Of a DNA stretch of 64,000 nt, positions 44,250 to 52,926 are shown in pieces (the first letter of the stretch is position 1; each line of letters starts with the position of its first letter). The notes below the pieces were generated by a model, which made no database searches, was not told the DNA's origin, and saw nothing but the letters and a program-made list of their open reading frames with translations. The stretch comes from FEN-1279 sp964501535 (GTDB lineage Bacteria > Bacteroidota > Ignavibacteria > Tepidaquicellales > Tepidaquicellaceae): NCBI GenBank assembly GCA_964501535.1, contig CAZCSV010000002.1, positions 248,001 to 312,000 on the forward strand, written 5' to 3'. A program made the position numbers and the translations under genes.

Positions 44250-44876
44250 CTATTTCTTTATAAATGTTAATGTCACACTGTTTGCGAAATTATAATCATC
44301 AACTTTTGTTTTTTCCAATATATTTACATATACACATTCATAATGTAATCGCATACTAAATTTTAACTTCAAGGTTTCATTTTTGCCTTTGCCTTCTATG
44401 CAGGATTTAATTTTTGAATTAAATTTTTCAAAATCATTTAATTTAAACATTATCGTATTTACATTCATATCAGCAATTTTGTCGGCTTCGATATATTCAT
44501 TATGCTTTGAGTTAAAACTTCTATTATCGCGGATTTTTCCATCAGGACTTATATAATCTCCTTTATATTCAAAAGTAATATTTAACCGCATATTTAATAT
44601 CTTTTCATGCTTTTTCTTCAAATAATCATCGTAATACTGAAGATTATTTTTTAGAAATGCTCTTGCCCAAATGTCGGGTATATTTTCGTCCAGGATGTAA
44701 AATGTGCATGTATCATTCGTTATGTCTGTAATGTCATCAGTGGTCAGATTTTTCATAAAGTAAATAATGCCATTTTTTTTCCCCGCTAAGGGATGTTCCT
44801 GCGAGATGCAAACCTGTGAATAAAAAAGTGAAAGAGCAAAAAATAAAAATAAAGAAAAAATTATTTGCTTCCTCAT
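44250..44876 (-). CDS. Hypothetical secreted protein
   Basis: The 208-residue product has a signal peptide (about residues 1-24, ending VCISQE). The rest has no recognised motif; it is rich in Lys, Asn and Asp, mixed alpha/beta, with one cysteine pair (about Cys60 and Cys160) that may form a disulfide. It is a lone gene with its own terminator at 44186 and about 200 bp upstream to the next gene. A small RBS-like GGAGGTACGTT stands just before the start, which supports the ATG. Confidence 0.65.
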   Translation of the reverse strand: MRKQIIFSLFLFFALSLFYSQVCISQEHPLAGKKNGIIYFMKNLTTDDITDITNDTCTFYILDENIPDIWARAFLKNNLQYYDDYLKKKHEKILNMRLNITFEYKGDYISPDGKIRDNRSFNSKHNEYIEADKIADMNVNTIMFKLNDFEKFNSKIKSCIEGKGKNETLKLKFSMRLHYECVYVNILEKTKVDDYNFANSVTLTFIKK

Positions 44877-45040
44877 AACGTACCTCCTGAATTTTGTTTA
44901 GTTAATTGATTTATTTATCATATCAGTAATAAGGCTGTATTATGATAAATTTCGGAAATTTAAATCGTTTTATGAATTTTATCAAGCTATTATTTTATTA
45001 ATAGCCTGATAAAGTAATTATAATATTATTTCAATAAAAT

Positions 45041-45089
45041 TCCGCCACGGCGGACTTCTGATTAAGTAGCTAAGCTACTTGATCAGAAG
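45041..45089. repeat. Double palindrome overlapping the stop codon of a T9SS gene
   Basis: TCCGCCACGGCGGA (45041-45054) is a near-perfect 6-bp-stem palindrome. It abuts a second, 16-bp inverted repeat with one mismatch: CTTCTGATTAAGTAGC (45055-45070), TAA, GCTACTTGATCAGAAG (45074-45089). The right arm contains the last codons and TAG stop of the gene at 45075. It may terminate transcription or be a small mobile palindrome. Confidence 0.65.
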
Positions 45090-46814
45090 CATTTTCTTTG
45101 TCTCGATGTAATTACCTGCCTCGAGCCTGAAGAAATATGTTCCGCTCGATAAATCAGAGCCGTCGAAATCGACGATATATTCACCCGCATTCATCTGTTC
45201 GTTTACTATCGTTTTAATTTCTTTGCCGAGAAGGTCATATATTTTCAGAGATACATAACTTTGTTTTGGCAATCCGTATTTGATTTTAGTAACGGGGTTG
45301 AACGGATTGGGATAATTCTGATCTAAGTAATATTTATTGGGAACTGTGTTAGTATTATTATTTACTCCGCTGTATATTTGCGTGGTTATACAAATATTCG
45401 GGCGGTTCGGCTGAAGGGCTCCTGTAGTAATATTAACGCATCCGTCACCTGTAGGCAAGTCCGTATGATTGTGATAAGTCATACCGACTGCCGGAGAAGA
45501 GTATACATTGGAATTCAGTGTATAAACGTTGTTGTTAAAGCAAATTTCTATGAGTAAATTGCTAGTGCCGTTCCAATTAAAATACGGTTGCGGGAGGTTT
45601 ATATACCTCATTCCAGTTCCGTTTGGTTTATATGTCCCGCTGTAAACGGTAGTCCATCCTGTTGTAGTAAATCCGGTAAGTGATGACGCGGTTGTATTTT
45701 GCATTTTTACGTTAAAACCGTTCATGGTGAGAGTATCTGCAGTTGTAAAATAAAAGCCGAGCTTGGTAATATATCCGGGTGCTACACCGCTGCCCAGTAT
45801 TTCACTTGCAAGGTAGAGCATATCGGTTCTCGAATCCATGTAATATGTATAAAACGGGTATCCTGCGGGTATGTTAGAAGTGCCTATACAGGTATTGCCC
45901 ATATTAAACGTTCTGTAAATCCTTCCGATATCACCCGCAATTCCTCCAATTTGCGATGTCGGAATAAAGTTAAGATTATTCAAATTATATGTACCCTGAT
46001 TTGTTACCGACCAATTGCTTCCCCCGTTATTTGAATAAACAATAGTACCGGCATTTCCGCAAGCATAAACGGTATTTAGATTCTGCACATAAATGGAATT
46101 TAATTTATTCGCGGTTCCTGTGTTCAATAAAGTCCAGTTTACTCCTCCGTTATTTGTTCTGAAAACTCTGCCGCTGTCACCTGCGATATAACCAATTGTA
46201 GATGTAAGGAAATATACCGAAGACAGGGTATCGGTAGAGATTCTTATTGAAGACCAGTTTACTCCGGAATTTGACGTAGTATATATATAGCCGTAAGTAT
46301 CTACTGCCCATCCTCTGTTATCATTCATAAAAAATATTTTTGCATCGTATCCCGGAGTGGTTGCAATTGTCCACCACGTCTGTCCGTTATCGGTGGATTT
46401 TTGAATGTGCGAATAATGGTCGCCGCAAAAGCCTACCGAAGTAGACGGCATGCTTAACGAGGTTATTGCATATGTAGAAGCGGAACCGTTGACTTCCCAG
46501 TTGTACCCCCCGTTTATCGTTTTGTAAATGTTTGCATTTTGGTTCCCGACAAAGCCCGTATTTTCGTTCTGGAAGTAAACACAAATGTTGTTTGTGTTTG
46601 TCGGAAACGGCATCATTATCCAGTTTTGCCCGGCATTTGTTGTTTTTAACACGATGCCGTTATTTCCAACCGCAAAGTGTACATTCGAATTTACTATATA
46701 AATGCCCCTTAAATTTTCCAATGTGCCGCTGGTTTGCTGTACCCATGTTACCTGTGAATAAGAAGTTGATATGAACAGAAGGAACATGATAAAAAAGCAA
46801 TAAAATTTTTTCAT
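45075..46814 (-). CDS. Secreted YCF48/BNR-repeat protein with T9SS sorting domain
   Basis: The 579-residue protein has a signal peptide (about 1-20, ending TSYSQ), repeats of the type VGNNGIVLKTTNAGQNW and DSGRVFRTNNGGVNW that form a YCF48/BNR propeller (about 25-310), a jelly-roll-like region (about 325-480) and a T9SS type A sorting domain (YYLDQNYPNPFNP, ending KKMLLIK). It is predicted to be exported to the surface. No enzyme motif is seen. It closely resembles the product of 51429 in architecture, with an additional beta domain in the middle. Confidence 0.85.
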   Translation of the reverse strand: MKKFYCFFIMFLLFISTSYSQVTWVQQTSGTLENLRGIYIVNSNVHFAVGNNGIVLKTTNAGQNWIMMPFPTNTNNICVYFQNENTGFVGNQNANIYKTINGGYNWEVNGSASTYAITSLSMPSTSVGFCGDHYSHIQKSTDNGQTWWTIATTPGYDAKIFFMNDNRGWAVDTYGYIYTTSNSGVNWSSIRISTDTLSSVYFLTSTIGYIAGDSGRVFRTNNGGVNWTLLNTGTANKLNSIYVQNLNTVYACGNAGTIVYSNNGGSNWSVTNQGTYNLNNLNFIPTSQIGGIAGDIGRIYRTFNMGNTCIGTSNIPAGYPFYTYYMDSRTDMLYLASEILGSGVAPGYITKLGFYFTTADTLTMNGFNVKMQNTTASSLTGFTTTGWTTVYSGTYKPNGTGMRYINLPQPYFNWNGTSNLLIEICFNNNVYTLNSNVYSSPAVGMTYHNHTDLPTGDGCVNITTGALQPNRPNICITTQIYSGVNNNTNTVPNKYYLDQNYPNPFNPVTKIKYGLPKQSYVSLKIYDLLGKEIKTIVNEQMNAGEYIVDFDGSDLSSGTYFFRLEAGNYIETKKMLLIK

Positions 46815-47049
46815 AATTAAACTATTTAAAGTTTATTAAAAATTTTTAAAAATACATCACAAATTTTACTACGGATAAAATCTGCAATGTCCTTTTTTCC
46901 CTCATGGATTGATTTATCAATTTTAACAATAAAATTATGTATAATCAAATCATTAATTTGTGAATACTGAAAGAAGAGGAAACCGTATAATAATTAAGGA
47001 ATGTTTTATACAATTGTAATGAAAATTTAAATTGCATAAATTTTACGTT

Positions 47050-48024
47050 ATGAATAAAATAATCAAAAGCGGCAGGCAGGTTGTAACAAAAGAAAAGAAA
47101 GCCATAGTTGAGCTCGAAAGAAGGTTCAACGACGAAAATTTTAAGAGCAATTTTACAAAAGCAGTTGAGGAAATTTACAGATGCAAGGGTAAAGTGATTA
47201 TATCCGGTATAGGGAAATCCGGAATAGTCGCGCAGAAGATAGTAGCGACATTTAATTCAACGGGTACAAATGCGATATTTTTGCATTCGGCAGACAGCAT
47301 ACACGGGGATTTGGGAGTAGTAAGAGAGGAAGACATAGTTGTTCTGATTTCGAAAAGCGGAAGTACTGCGGAGGTGATGAGGTTAATACCGGTCTTAAAG
47401 AATCTTGGCGTCAGGATAATACTGATTACGGGGAATTTGGAATCAAAGCTTGCCGGTGTATCGGATATCGTTCTTGATTCTTCTGTCAAAGAAGAAGCTT
47501 GTCCGCTTAATCTGGCACCTACATCGTCGAGTACATCGGCGTTGGTTCTCGGTGATGCAATAGCGATAGCTTTGCTGGAGAAACGCGGATTTACGAGGGA
47601 AGATTTTGCGGCTGTACATCCGGGAGGGATTCTCGGCAGGAAATTACTGCTCAAGGTCAAGGATATAATGGTAAAGGGAAAGGACATTCCGGTGGTGTCT
47701 TCAAATTCGGGATTGAAAGATGTAATATATATGATATCATCGAAACGGCTGGGATGTGCTGTTGTGAAAAGTAAAGAGAGGGTAACAGGTATAATAACGG
47801 ACGGAGATATCAGAAGGTTACTGCAAAAGGAGTTTGAGATGAACAAGATAACTGCAAAAGATATTATGAGCAAGCATCCGAAAATAATTTTCGAAAACAC
47901 GCTTGCAAAGAGTGCGCTCGAGATTATGGAAAAGAATAAAATCACGCAGTTGATTATTTGCAACAAGAAAAACAGACTTACCGGAATAGTGCACATACAT
48001 ACTCTGGTGGAATTGGGACTTTGA
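47050..48024 (+). CDS. kdsD: Arabinose-5-phosphate isomerase KdsD
   Basis: The product (324 residues from the ATG at 47050; a TTG at 47032 would add six) has a SIS domain with ISGIGKSGIVAQK and SKSGST (about 45-100), SIHGDLG, and two CBS domains (about 205-324, with VTGIITDGDIRR and LTGIVHIHTLVELG). It converts ribulose 5-phosphate to arabinose 5-phosphate for Kdo. I prefer the ATG because the TTG has no better ribosome site. lptC and an ostA-like gene follow on the same strand, a standard lipopolysaccharide operon. Confidence 0.92.
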   Translation: MNKIIKSGRQVVTKEKKAIVELERRFNDENFKSNFTKAVEEIYRCKGKVIISGIGKSGIVAQKIVATFNSTGTNAIFLHSADSIHGDLGVVREEDIVVLISKSGSTAEVMRLIPVLKNLGVRIILITGNLESKLAGVSDIVLDSSVKEEACPLNLAPTSSSTSALVLGDAIAIALLEKRGFTREDFAAVHPGGILGRKLLLKVKDIMVKGKDIPVVSSNSGLKDVIYMISSKRLGCAVVKSKERVTGIITDGDIRRLLQKEFEMNKITAKDIMSKHPKIIFENTLAKSALEIMEKNKITQLIICNKKNRLTGIVHIHTLVELGL

Positions 48025-48051
48025 TAACGGAGAAAAATCAAAAAATTTAAA

Positions 48052-48573
48052 TTGAGAACACTTCTTTTAATACTATTATTTGCTGTACTTTTTTCGGCTT
48101 GTGAAAATAAGATGGCGCCGCCAAGGACGGATTTAAAATCGGGAGAAATTCCTGACCAGGAAAGCTGGAAGTCTTCGGTTATATTTTCTGATTCTGGAAA
48201 TGTAAAAGCAATATTGAATGCAGGGCATATTTCGGTTTTCAATGCAAAGGCATATACCTTGATAGACAGCGGGGCTATTGTCGATTTTTATAAGACAGGG
48301 GAAAAGGTTTCTACATTGACCGGGAAGAGGGGGAAAGTACTGGATGCAACCAAGGATATAGAAATTTATGACAGTGTAGTAGTGGTGAATAAAGAGGGAA
48401 GCGTATTAAAGACATCGAAATTATACTGGAACAACAAAACACAAAAGGTTTCGACGGATGTATTCGTGAAAATTACAACTCCAAAGGAAGATATCGAAGG
48501 GATAGGATTTGAGTCCGACCAGAATTTAAAAAATTACACGGTATATAAGGTAACTGGTGTTTTTTCGAAGTAG
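48052..48573 (+). CDS. lptC: LPS export protein LptC
   Basis: The 173-residue product has a lipoprotein signal (lipobox LFSACEN, Cys about 17), and an LptC-like beta-jellyroll with repeats such as DSGAIVDFYKTGEKVSTLTGKRGKVL and KLYWNNKTQKVSTDVFVKI, a hallmark of Bacteroidota LptC. LptC passes LPS from LptBFG to LptA. The only in-frame start for the signal peptide is TTG at 48052, with a weak upstream GGAG at a long distance. It lies 28 bp after kdsD and 41 bp before the OstA-like gene. Confidence 0.85.
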   Translation: MRTLLLILLFAVLFSACENKMAPPRTDLKSGEIPDQESWKSSVIFSDSGNVKAILNAGHISVFNAKAYTLIDSGAIVDFYKTGEKVSTLTGKRGKVLDATKDIEIYDSVVVVNKEGSVLKTSKLYWNNKTQKVSTDVFVKITTPKEDIEGIGFESDQNLKNYTVYKVTGVFSK

Positions 48574-48613
48574 TCGACGGTAAACATAAAAACTTAATAA
48601 TCATAAAACTTAT

Positions 48614-50047
48614 TTGCAAAAAAATTTTTATATATTATTAATAATTTTAACATTCTGTTATTCGGAATGCATTCTTTCGCAGGATAAGATTGAGCTTAAG
48701 TACAGCGATAAATTGACGGGGAGGACAGAAAACGGACAAACGGTGAGGGAAGCGGTGGGCAATGTTCATTTCATACACGGGAATGTAAAAGTCTACTGCA
48801 ATAAAGCGTTTCAATATATCGATGCCAACAGGGTCGAATTAATCGGAGATGTAAAGATTTATCAGGATACGCTGTCATTGTTCACGTCGAAGGCGACTTA
48901 TTACGGAAATGAAAGCAAGGCGATTTGCGAAGGCGTGGTGACCCTCAAGGACCCAAATGCCACGTTAAGAGCAAACCACGGAACCTATTACTTCAATGAT
49001 GCAAAAGCGATTTTCGAAAAGGATGTTATAATAACAAATCCTGCATACAAGATAACATCCGACCATTTAATTTATTTCAGGAACAGTGAAGACTCCTATG
49101 CAAAGGGAAATGTAATTGTTGTTAAGGATTCCACGATTATAAAAGCAGAGAATATCGATTTTTATAAAAGGCAGGGAAAAACATACGCAAATAAAAATGT
49201 TAGTATCGAGCAGGATTCTTCGGTGATTTTCTGCGATACACTGACGGATTATTCCAACGAGAAAAAATCCATAGCTTCGGGTAATGTCAAGCTGAACAAT
49301 ATGAAGAACAATGCTGTTGTTTACGGGGATTATCTGGAGAATTATGAAAACACCAAATATACATTCATTAGAGGTAATGCAAAACTTGTTCAGGTTGAAA
49401 ATCAAAAAGACACTATGTTTATATACAGCAAGACAATGGAATCTTACAGGCAGGTTCCCGAGCGTTATATAGCAAAAGACAGCGTCGATGTGATTCGCGA
49501 CAAGTTTTATTCGAAGAGTGGCTATGCGGTTTATTCGAAAACAAACGATAAAGATGCGGATAAGATGTCGTTTTATATCAAACCGATAGTATGGAACGAC
49601 AACATACAAATGACTGGAGACACAATTTTTGCCGATTTAAAGGAAAAGAAATTGCAAACGATTCATGCAAAGAAAATCGATGAATTAAAAGGTTCGGAAT
49701 TTTCTTTCATGATAGTCGAGAATAAGGATTCGAATTTTTTAGAGAGGTACGACCAGGTTACGGGTAATAATATCACGATTCATTTTAAAGAAGATAAGGT
49801 GAATTATGTGGAAGTAAACAAGAACTCAAACAGTCTGTATTTTATGTATGAAGAAAAAAAAGGAAATGGTGTCAATATTTCGGAGGGTATGAATATGATA
49901 ATTACTTTTGACAGCGACCAGAAAGTAAACAAGGTAAGAATCGATAAGAAGCCGAAAGGACAATATGTGCCGGAAGTGAAGCTGAATATGGTTTCACTGA
50001 CCCTCCCGGGTTTTAATTTGAGGGTAGATAAACCAATCAGAAGATAG
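48614..50047 (+). CDS. OstA/LptA-like LPS transport protein
   Basis: The 477-residue protein has a signal peptide (about 1-22, ending CILSQ) and repeated LptA/OstA beta-jellyroll units: GNVHFIHGNVKVYCNKAF, GDVKIYQDTLSLFTSKATY, GVVTLKDPNATLRANHG, GNVIVVKDSTIIKAENIDF and so on, through about residue 330. It fits the long LptA-like proteins of this phylum that span the periplasm between LptC and LptD. The start codon is TTG, as in lptC. No LptD barrel is visible in the C terminus. Confidence 0.83.
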   Translation: MQKNFYILLIILTFCYSECILSQDKIELKYSDKLTGRTENGQTVREAVGNVHFIHGNVKVYCNKAFQYIDANRVELIGDVKIYQDTLSLFTSKATYYGNESKAICEGVVTLKDPNATLRANHGTYYFNDAKAIFEKDVIITNPAYKITSDHLIYFRNSEDSYAKGNVIVVKDSTIIKAENIDFYKRQGKTYANKNVSIEQDSSVIFCDTLTDYSNEKKSIASGNVKLNNMKNNAVVYGDYLENYENTKYTFIRGNAKLVQVENQKDTMFIYSKTMESYRQVPERYIAKDSVDVIRDKFYSKSGYAVYSKTNDKDADKMSFYIKPIVWNDNIQMTGDTIFADLKEKKLQTIHAKKIDELKGSEFSFMIVENKDSNFLERYDQVTGNNITIHFKEDKVNYVEVNKNSNSLYFMYEEKKGNGVNISEGMNMIITFDSDQKVNKVRIDKKPKGQYVPEVKLNMVSLTLPGFNLRVDKPIRR

Positions 50048-50078
50048 CGTTAGAATTAATATATTATAGATTCCTTAA

Positions 50079-51224
50079 TTATTTTCCTCTCAGAATTTTC
50101 TCATAGAATGCTTCGTATACGGGTACGATTTTAGTTTCCTCGAATTCTTTGGCCCTTTCGCGGGCATTCTTGCTGAATATCGAATATTTTTTCTCGTTTG
50201 ATAGAAGTTCTATTGCATATTTTGCCATTCTTTCGACATCCCCGATTTCGGCTATGTATCCCGTTTCGTTATGAATATTCAATTCAGGCAATCCTCCCAC
50301 GCTTGTTGATATCACCGGCACTTCACAGCTCATCGCTTCAAGTGCGGCGAGTCCGAAGCTTTCCGTCTGAGACGGAATAAGGAATAAATCCGCAATGGAT
50401 AAAAGCTCAATAAGAGAATCCTGCTTGCCCATAAACTTCACGCTGTCGAAGATATTCAAATCTCTGCAGAGCAGTTCGCAGTCGCTTCTTTCGGGACCGT
50501 CTCCAATGAGAATAAGGCGAGCAGGAATTTTTTCCTTAACCTTTGAAAAAATTCTGATGACATCTTTCACTCTTTTAACGGGTCTGAAGTTGGAAGTATG
50601 GATTAAAATTTTTTCCATATTTGGTGCGAGAGTTTTCGAGCAGGTGCAGTTTTCGTCTTTGCTCAGGCGCCTGTATTTTGATGTATCAATGAAATTTGGT
50701 ATAACTTCAATTTCCTTGTTTATTTTATAATTGGAAAGTGTTTTATCTTTCAGAAATTTTGAAACTGCTGTTACACCATCCGATTTTTCTATGCTGAACT
50801 TCATCGTCGGGAGGAAACTTGGCTCGAGCCCGACGAGCGTAATATCCGTTCCGTGCAAGGTAGTAATTACTTTGATATCTTTATTTGATTTGTTTTCCGA
50901 TTTTAAGATTTCCCTTGCAAGGTATGCGCTCGTAGCGTGGGGAATCGCATAGTGGGCGTGGATTAATTCTAAATCGTGAAATTTCGCCACCTCTACCATT
51001 TTGCTTGCAAGTGCGATGCTGTATAAAGGAAAATCAAAGAGGGGATATTTATTTATTTCCACTTCATGATAGAAAATATTTTCTATGAAGGAATTCAAGC
51101 GGGTCGGCATTGCATATGAAATAAAATGTACCTCGTGTCCTCTGATGGCAAGGATTTTCCCGAGTTCCGTAGCAACGACACCGCTTCCCCCGTAAGTCGG
51201 GTAACAGGTAATACCGATTTTCAT
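50079..51224 (-). CDS. bshA: N-acetyl-alpha-D-glucosaminyl L-malate synthase BshA
   Basis: The 381-residue GT4 enzyme begins MKIGITCYPTYGGSGVVATE and continues FISYAMPTRL, YPLFDFPLYSIALASKMVEV, HAHYAIPHATSAYLARE and TTLHGTDITLVG, a pattern characteristic of BshA. It makes GlcNAc-malate, the first step of bacillithiol, the low-molecular-weight thiol. A BshC or BshB gene is not nearby. The gene converges with the OstA-like gene (31 bp between the stops). Confidence 0.93.
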   Translation of the reverse strand: MKIGITCYPTYGGSGVVATELGKILAIRGHEVHFISYAMPTRLNSFIENIFYHEVEINKYPLFDFPLYSIALASKMVEVAKFHDLELIHAHYAIPHATSAYLAREILKSENKSNKDIKVITTLHGTDITLVGLEPSFLPTMKFSIEKSDGVTAVSKFLKDKTLSNYKINKEIEVIPNFIDTSKYRRLSKDENCTCSKTLAPNMEKILIHTSNFRPVKRVKDVIRIFSKVKEKIPARLILIGDGPERSDCELLCRDLNIFDSVKFMGKQDSLIELLSIADLFLIPSQTESFGLAALEAMSCEVPVISTSVGGLPELNIHNETGYIAEIGDVERMAKYAIELLSNEKKYSIFSKNARERAKEFEETKIVPVYEAFYEKILRGK

Positions 51225-51338
51225 ATATAATAATTATTTTGAAATAAATTATAAGTAATATTGCGAAGAAAAAAGATAAAAAACCGTAGTGAAACGGATA
51301 TCTATTTAACGGGATTTTAAAGTTAAAAAGTTTGTAAT

Positions 51339-51371
51339 CGAGAGTCTTCCGGATTCATCGGGAGACTCTCG
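51339..51371. repeat. 12-bp stem hairpin in 204-bp gap
   Basis: CGAGAGTCTTCC (51339-51350) pairs fully (one G-U) with GGGAGACTCTCG (51360-51371). On the plus strand AAAAAAGTTTTTTT follows; on the minus strand the T tract is weaker. It may terminate the 51429 gene. Confidence 0.55.
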
Positions 51372-51428
51372 AAAAAAGTTTTTTTAATATATTAATCTTG
51401 AAAATTTTAAATTTAATAGACAGTGATA

Positions 51429-52679
51429 TTATTTGATAAGAGCCATTTTCTTCACCTGAACAAAATCGCCCGCCTGAATCCTGTAGAAATAAATACCGCT
51501 TGCAAATTCAGTTCCGTTGAAAGAAACTAAATAACTTCCTGCATTTTTAAATTCGTTTACAAGTGTTTTTATTTCTCTTCCGAGCAAATCATAAATTTTA
51601 ACAGATACAAAAACATCTTTTGGTATATCGTATTTTATACTTGTAACAGGGTTAAAAGGGTTAGGAAAGTTCTGATATAAAATAAAATTTTCTATTATTT
51701 GTTCTTTGTTATTTATTACTTGTAAAATTTGACCACCGGATTCAGTATATAATATTTTTCCCGGAGCTCCAACAGCCCAGCCGATTGTATCGTTATAAAA
51801 GTATATTCCTCCGAAAAATCCATTTCCAAATTGAGTTATATTTTCGGGATACCAGTTGTATCCTCCATTTGTAGTTTTCCTCATAAAACCTGAAGAACCA
51901 CCTATCCAACCTGTGTATTCATTTGCAAAGAAAACAGTATAAGCAAATTCATAACTATCTGCCCTGCCTGCACTATCCCAGTTTATTCCGAAATTTGTTG
52001 TCTTATATAACTTCCTATTGCCGCTTCCAACGATAAAGCCTGTGTTAGTATTTATAAAGGAAAAGTTATCGAAATCAGCCAAATCGCCACCTGTCGGTAC
52101 CGTTATAAAATTCCAGCTTATGCCTCCGTTTGTTGTTTTGTACATCGCCGCACTTTCTCCGCAGACAAGTCCCTCTAAAGAATTTCTGAAATACAAATCA
52201 TATAAATATCCCGTTGGAACGTAAGCAGAATCGAAATTTAATCCGCCGTTTGTAGTTTTTAAAATCTTCTGTCCCGTCCCGCATATCCAACCCGTATTTT
52301 CATTTATAAAAAATGAACCCCAATAGCTCCCACTGTTTCCTATTTGTCCATTTTTTAAAATTATCCAATTATTTCCACCATCTGTAGTTTTTATCAAAGT
52401 TTCAAATAATCCGGCAGAATATAAAATATTTGGACTAACAATATTTAAACTCCTTAAAGATTTACCCGTGATTCCTGTATTTTGTATAATCCAGTTTACT
52501 CCTCCGTTAGTGGTTTTAATCATTCTGCCGTTATAACCGCAAGTCCACCCGGTGTATCTATTGATAAATTTTACTTTTAATAATTGGTCGGTAGTGCCTG
52601 ATGATTGCTGTACCCACTGAGCAATTGTAATTAGTAGAGAAAAATGAAGAATTATTAAAACTAAAAGAATCTTTTTCAT
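51429..52679 (-). CDS. Secreted YCF48-repeat protein with T9SS sorting domain
   Basis: I place the start at the ATG complement 52677-52679 (416 residues), because it is followed directly by a signal peptide MKKILLVLIILHF ending TIAQW; the frame extends 20 codons upstream without a signal-like sequence. The mature protein is a YCF48/BNR propeller with about seven units such as GRMIKTTNGGVNW and GFMRKTTNGGYNW, then a T9SS type A sorting domain (FILYQNFPNPFNP, ending KKMALIK). The role is unknown; it is a likely surface or released protein similar to 45075. Confidence 0.85.
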   Translation of the reverse strand: MKKILLVLIILHFSLLITIAQWVQQSSGTTDQLLKVKFINRYTGWTCGYNGRMIKTTNGGVNWIIQNTGITGKSLRSLNIVSPNILYSAGLFETLIKTTDGGNNWIILKNGQIGNSGSYWGSFFINENTGWICGTGQKILKTTNGGLNFDSAYVPTGYLYDLYFRNSLEGLVCGESAAMYKTTNGGISWNFITVPTGGDLADFDNFSFINTNTGFIVGSGNRKLYKTTNFGINWDSAGRADSYEFAYTVFFANEYTGWIGGSSGFMRKTTNGGYNWYPENITQFGNGFFGGIYFYNDTIGWAVGAPGKILYTESGGQILQVINNKEQIIENFILYQNFPNPFNPVTSIKYDIPKDVFVSVKIYDLLGREIKTLVNEFKNAGSYLVSFNGTEFASGIYFYRIQAGDFVQVKKMALIK

Positions 52680-52926
52680 ATTGTTATAATTTATAAATAT
52701 TTCAAAATTATATGAATTAGATTTATAAATCCATATCACAATATATGAAGAATATCAAAATATAACATAAGCTATAGAAATACAACAATGTTGTCAATAC
52801 AATTTATATGACTTATAAATATCAATAACAATAGTTAAAAAAATATTAATCAAATTAATGTTAAAAATCGGAATAATTTAACTTGAAAGGATAAAAATAA
52901 ATAATTAATTAATACTGATAAAAAAG

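Noticed and set aside
47175..48242. A 355-codon open frame antisense to kdsD and lptC
   Set aside because: It is rich in Ser/Thr/Ile/Phe as expected of a complement shadow, has no recognised motif, and overlaps two well-supported genes.
52680..52739. Upstream extension of the YCF48 T9SS gene by 20 codons
   Set aside because: The extension would put the signal peptide inside the protein; the ATG at 52679 is better.
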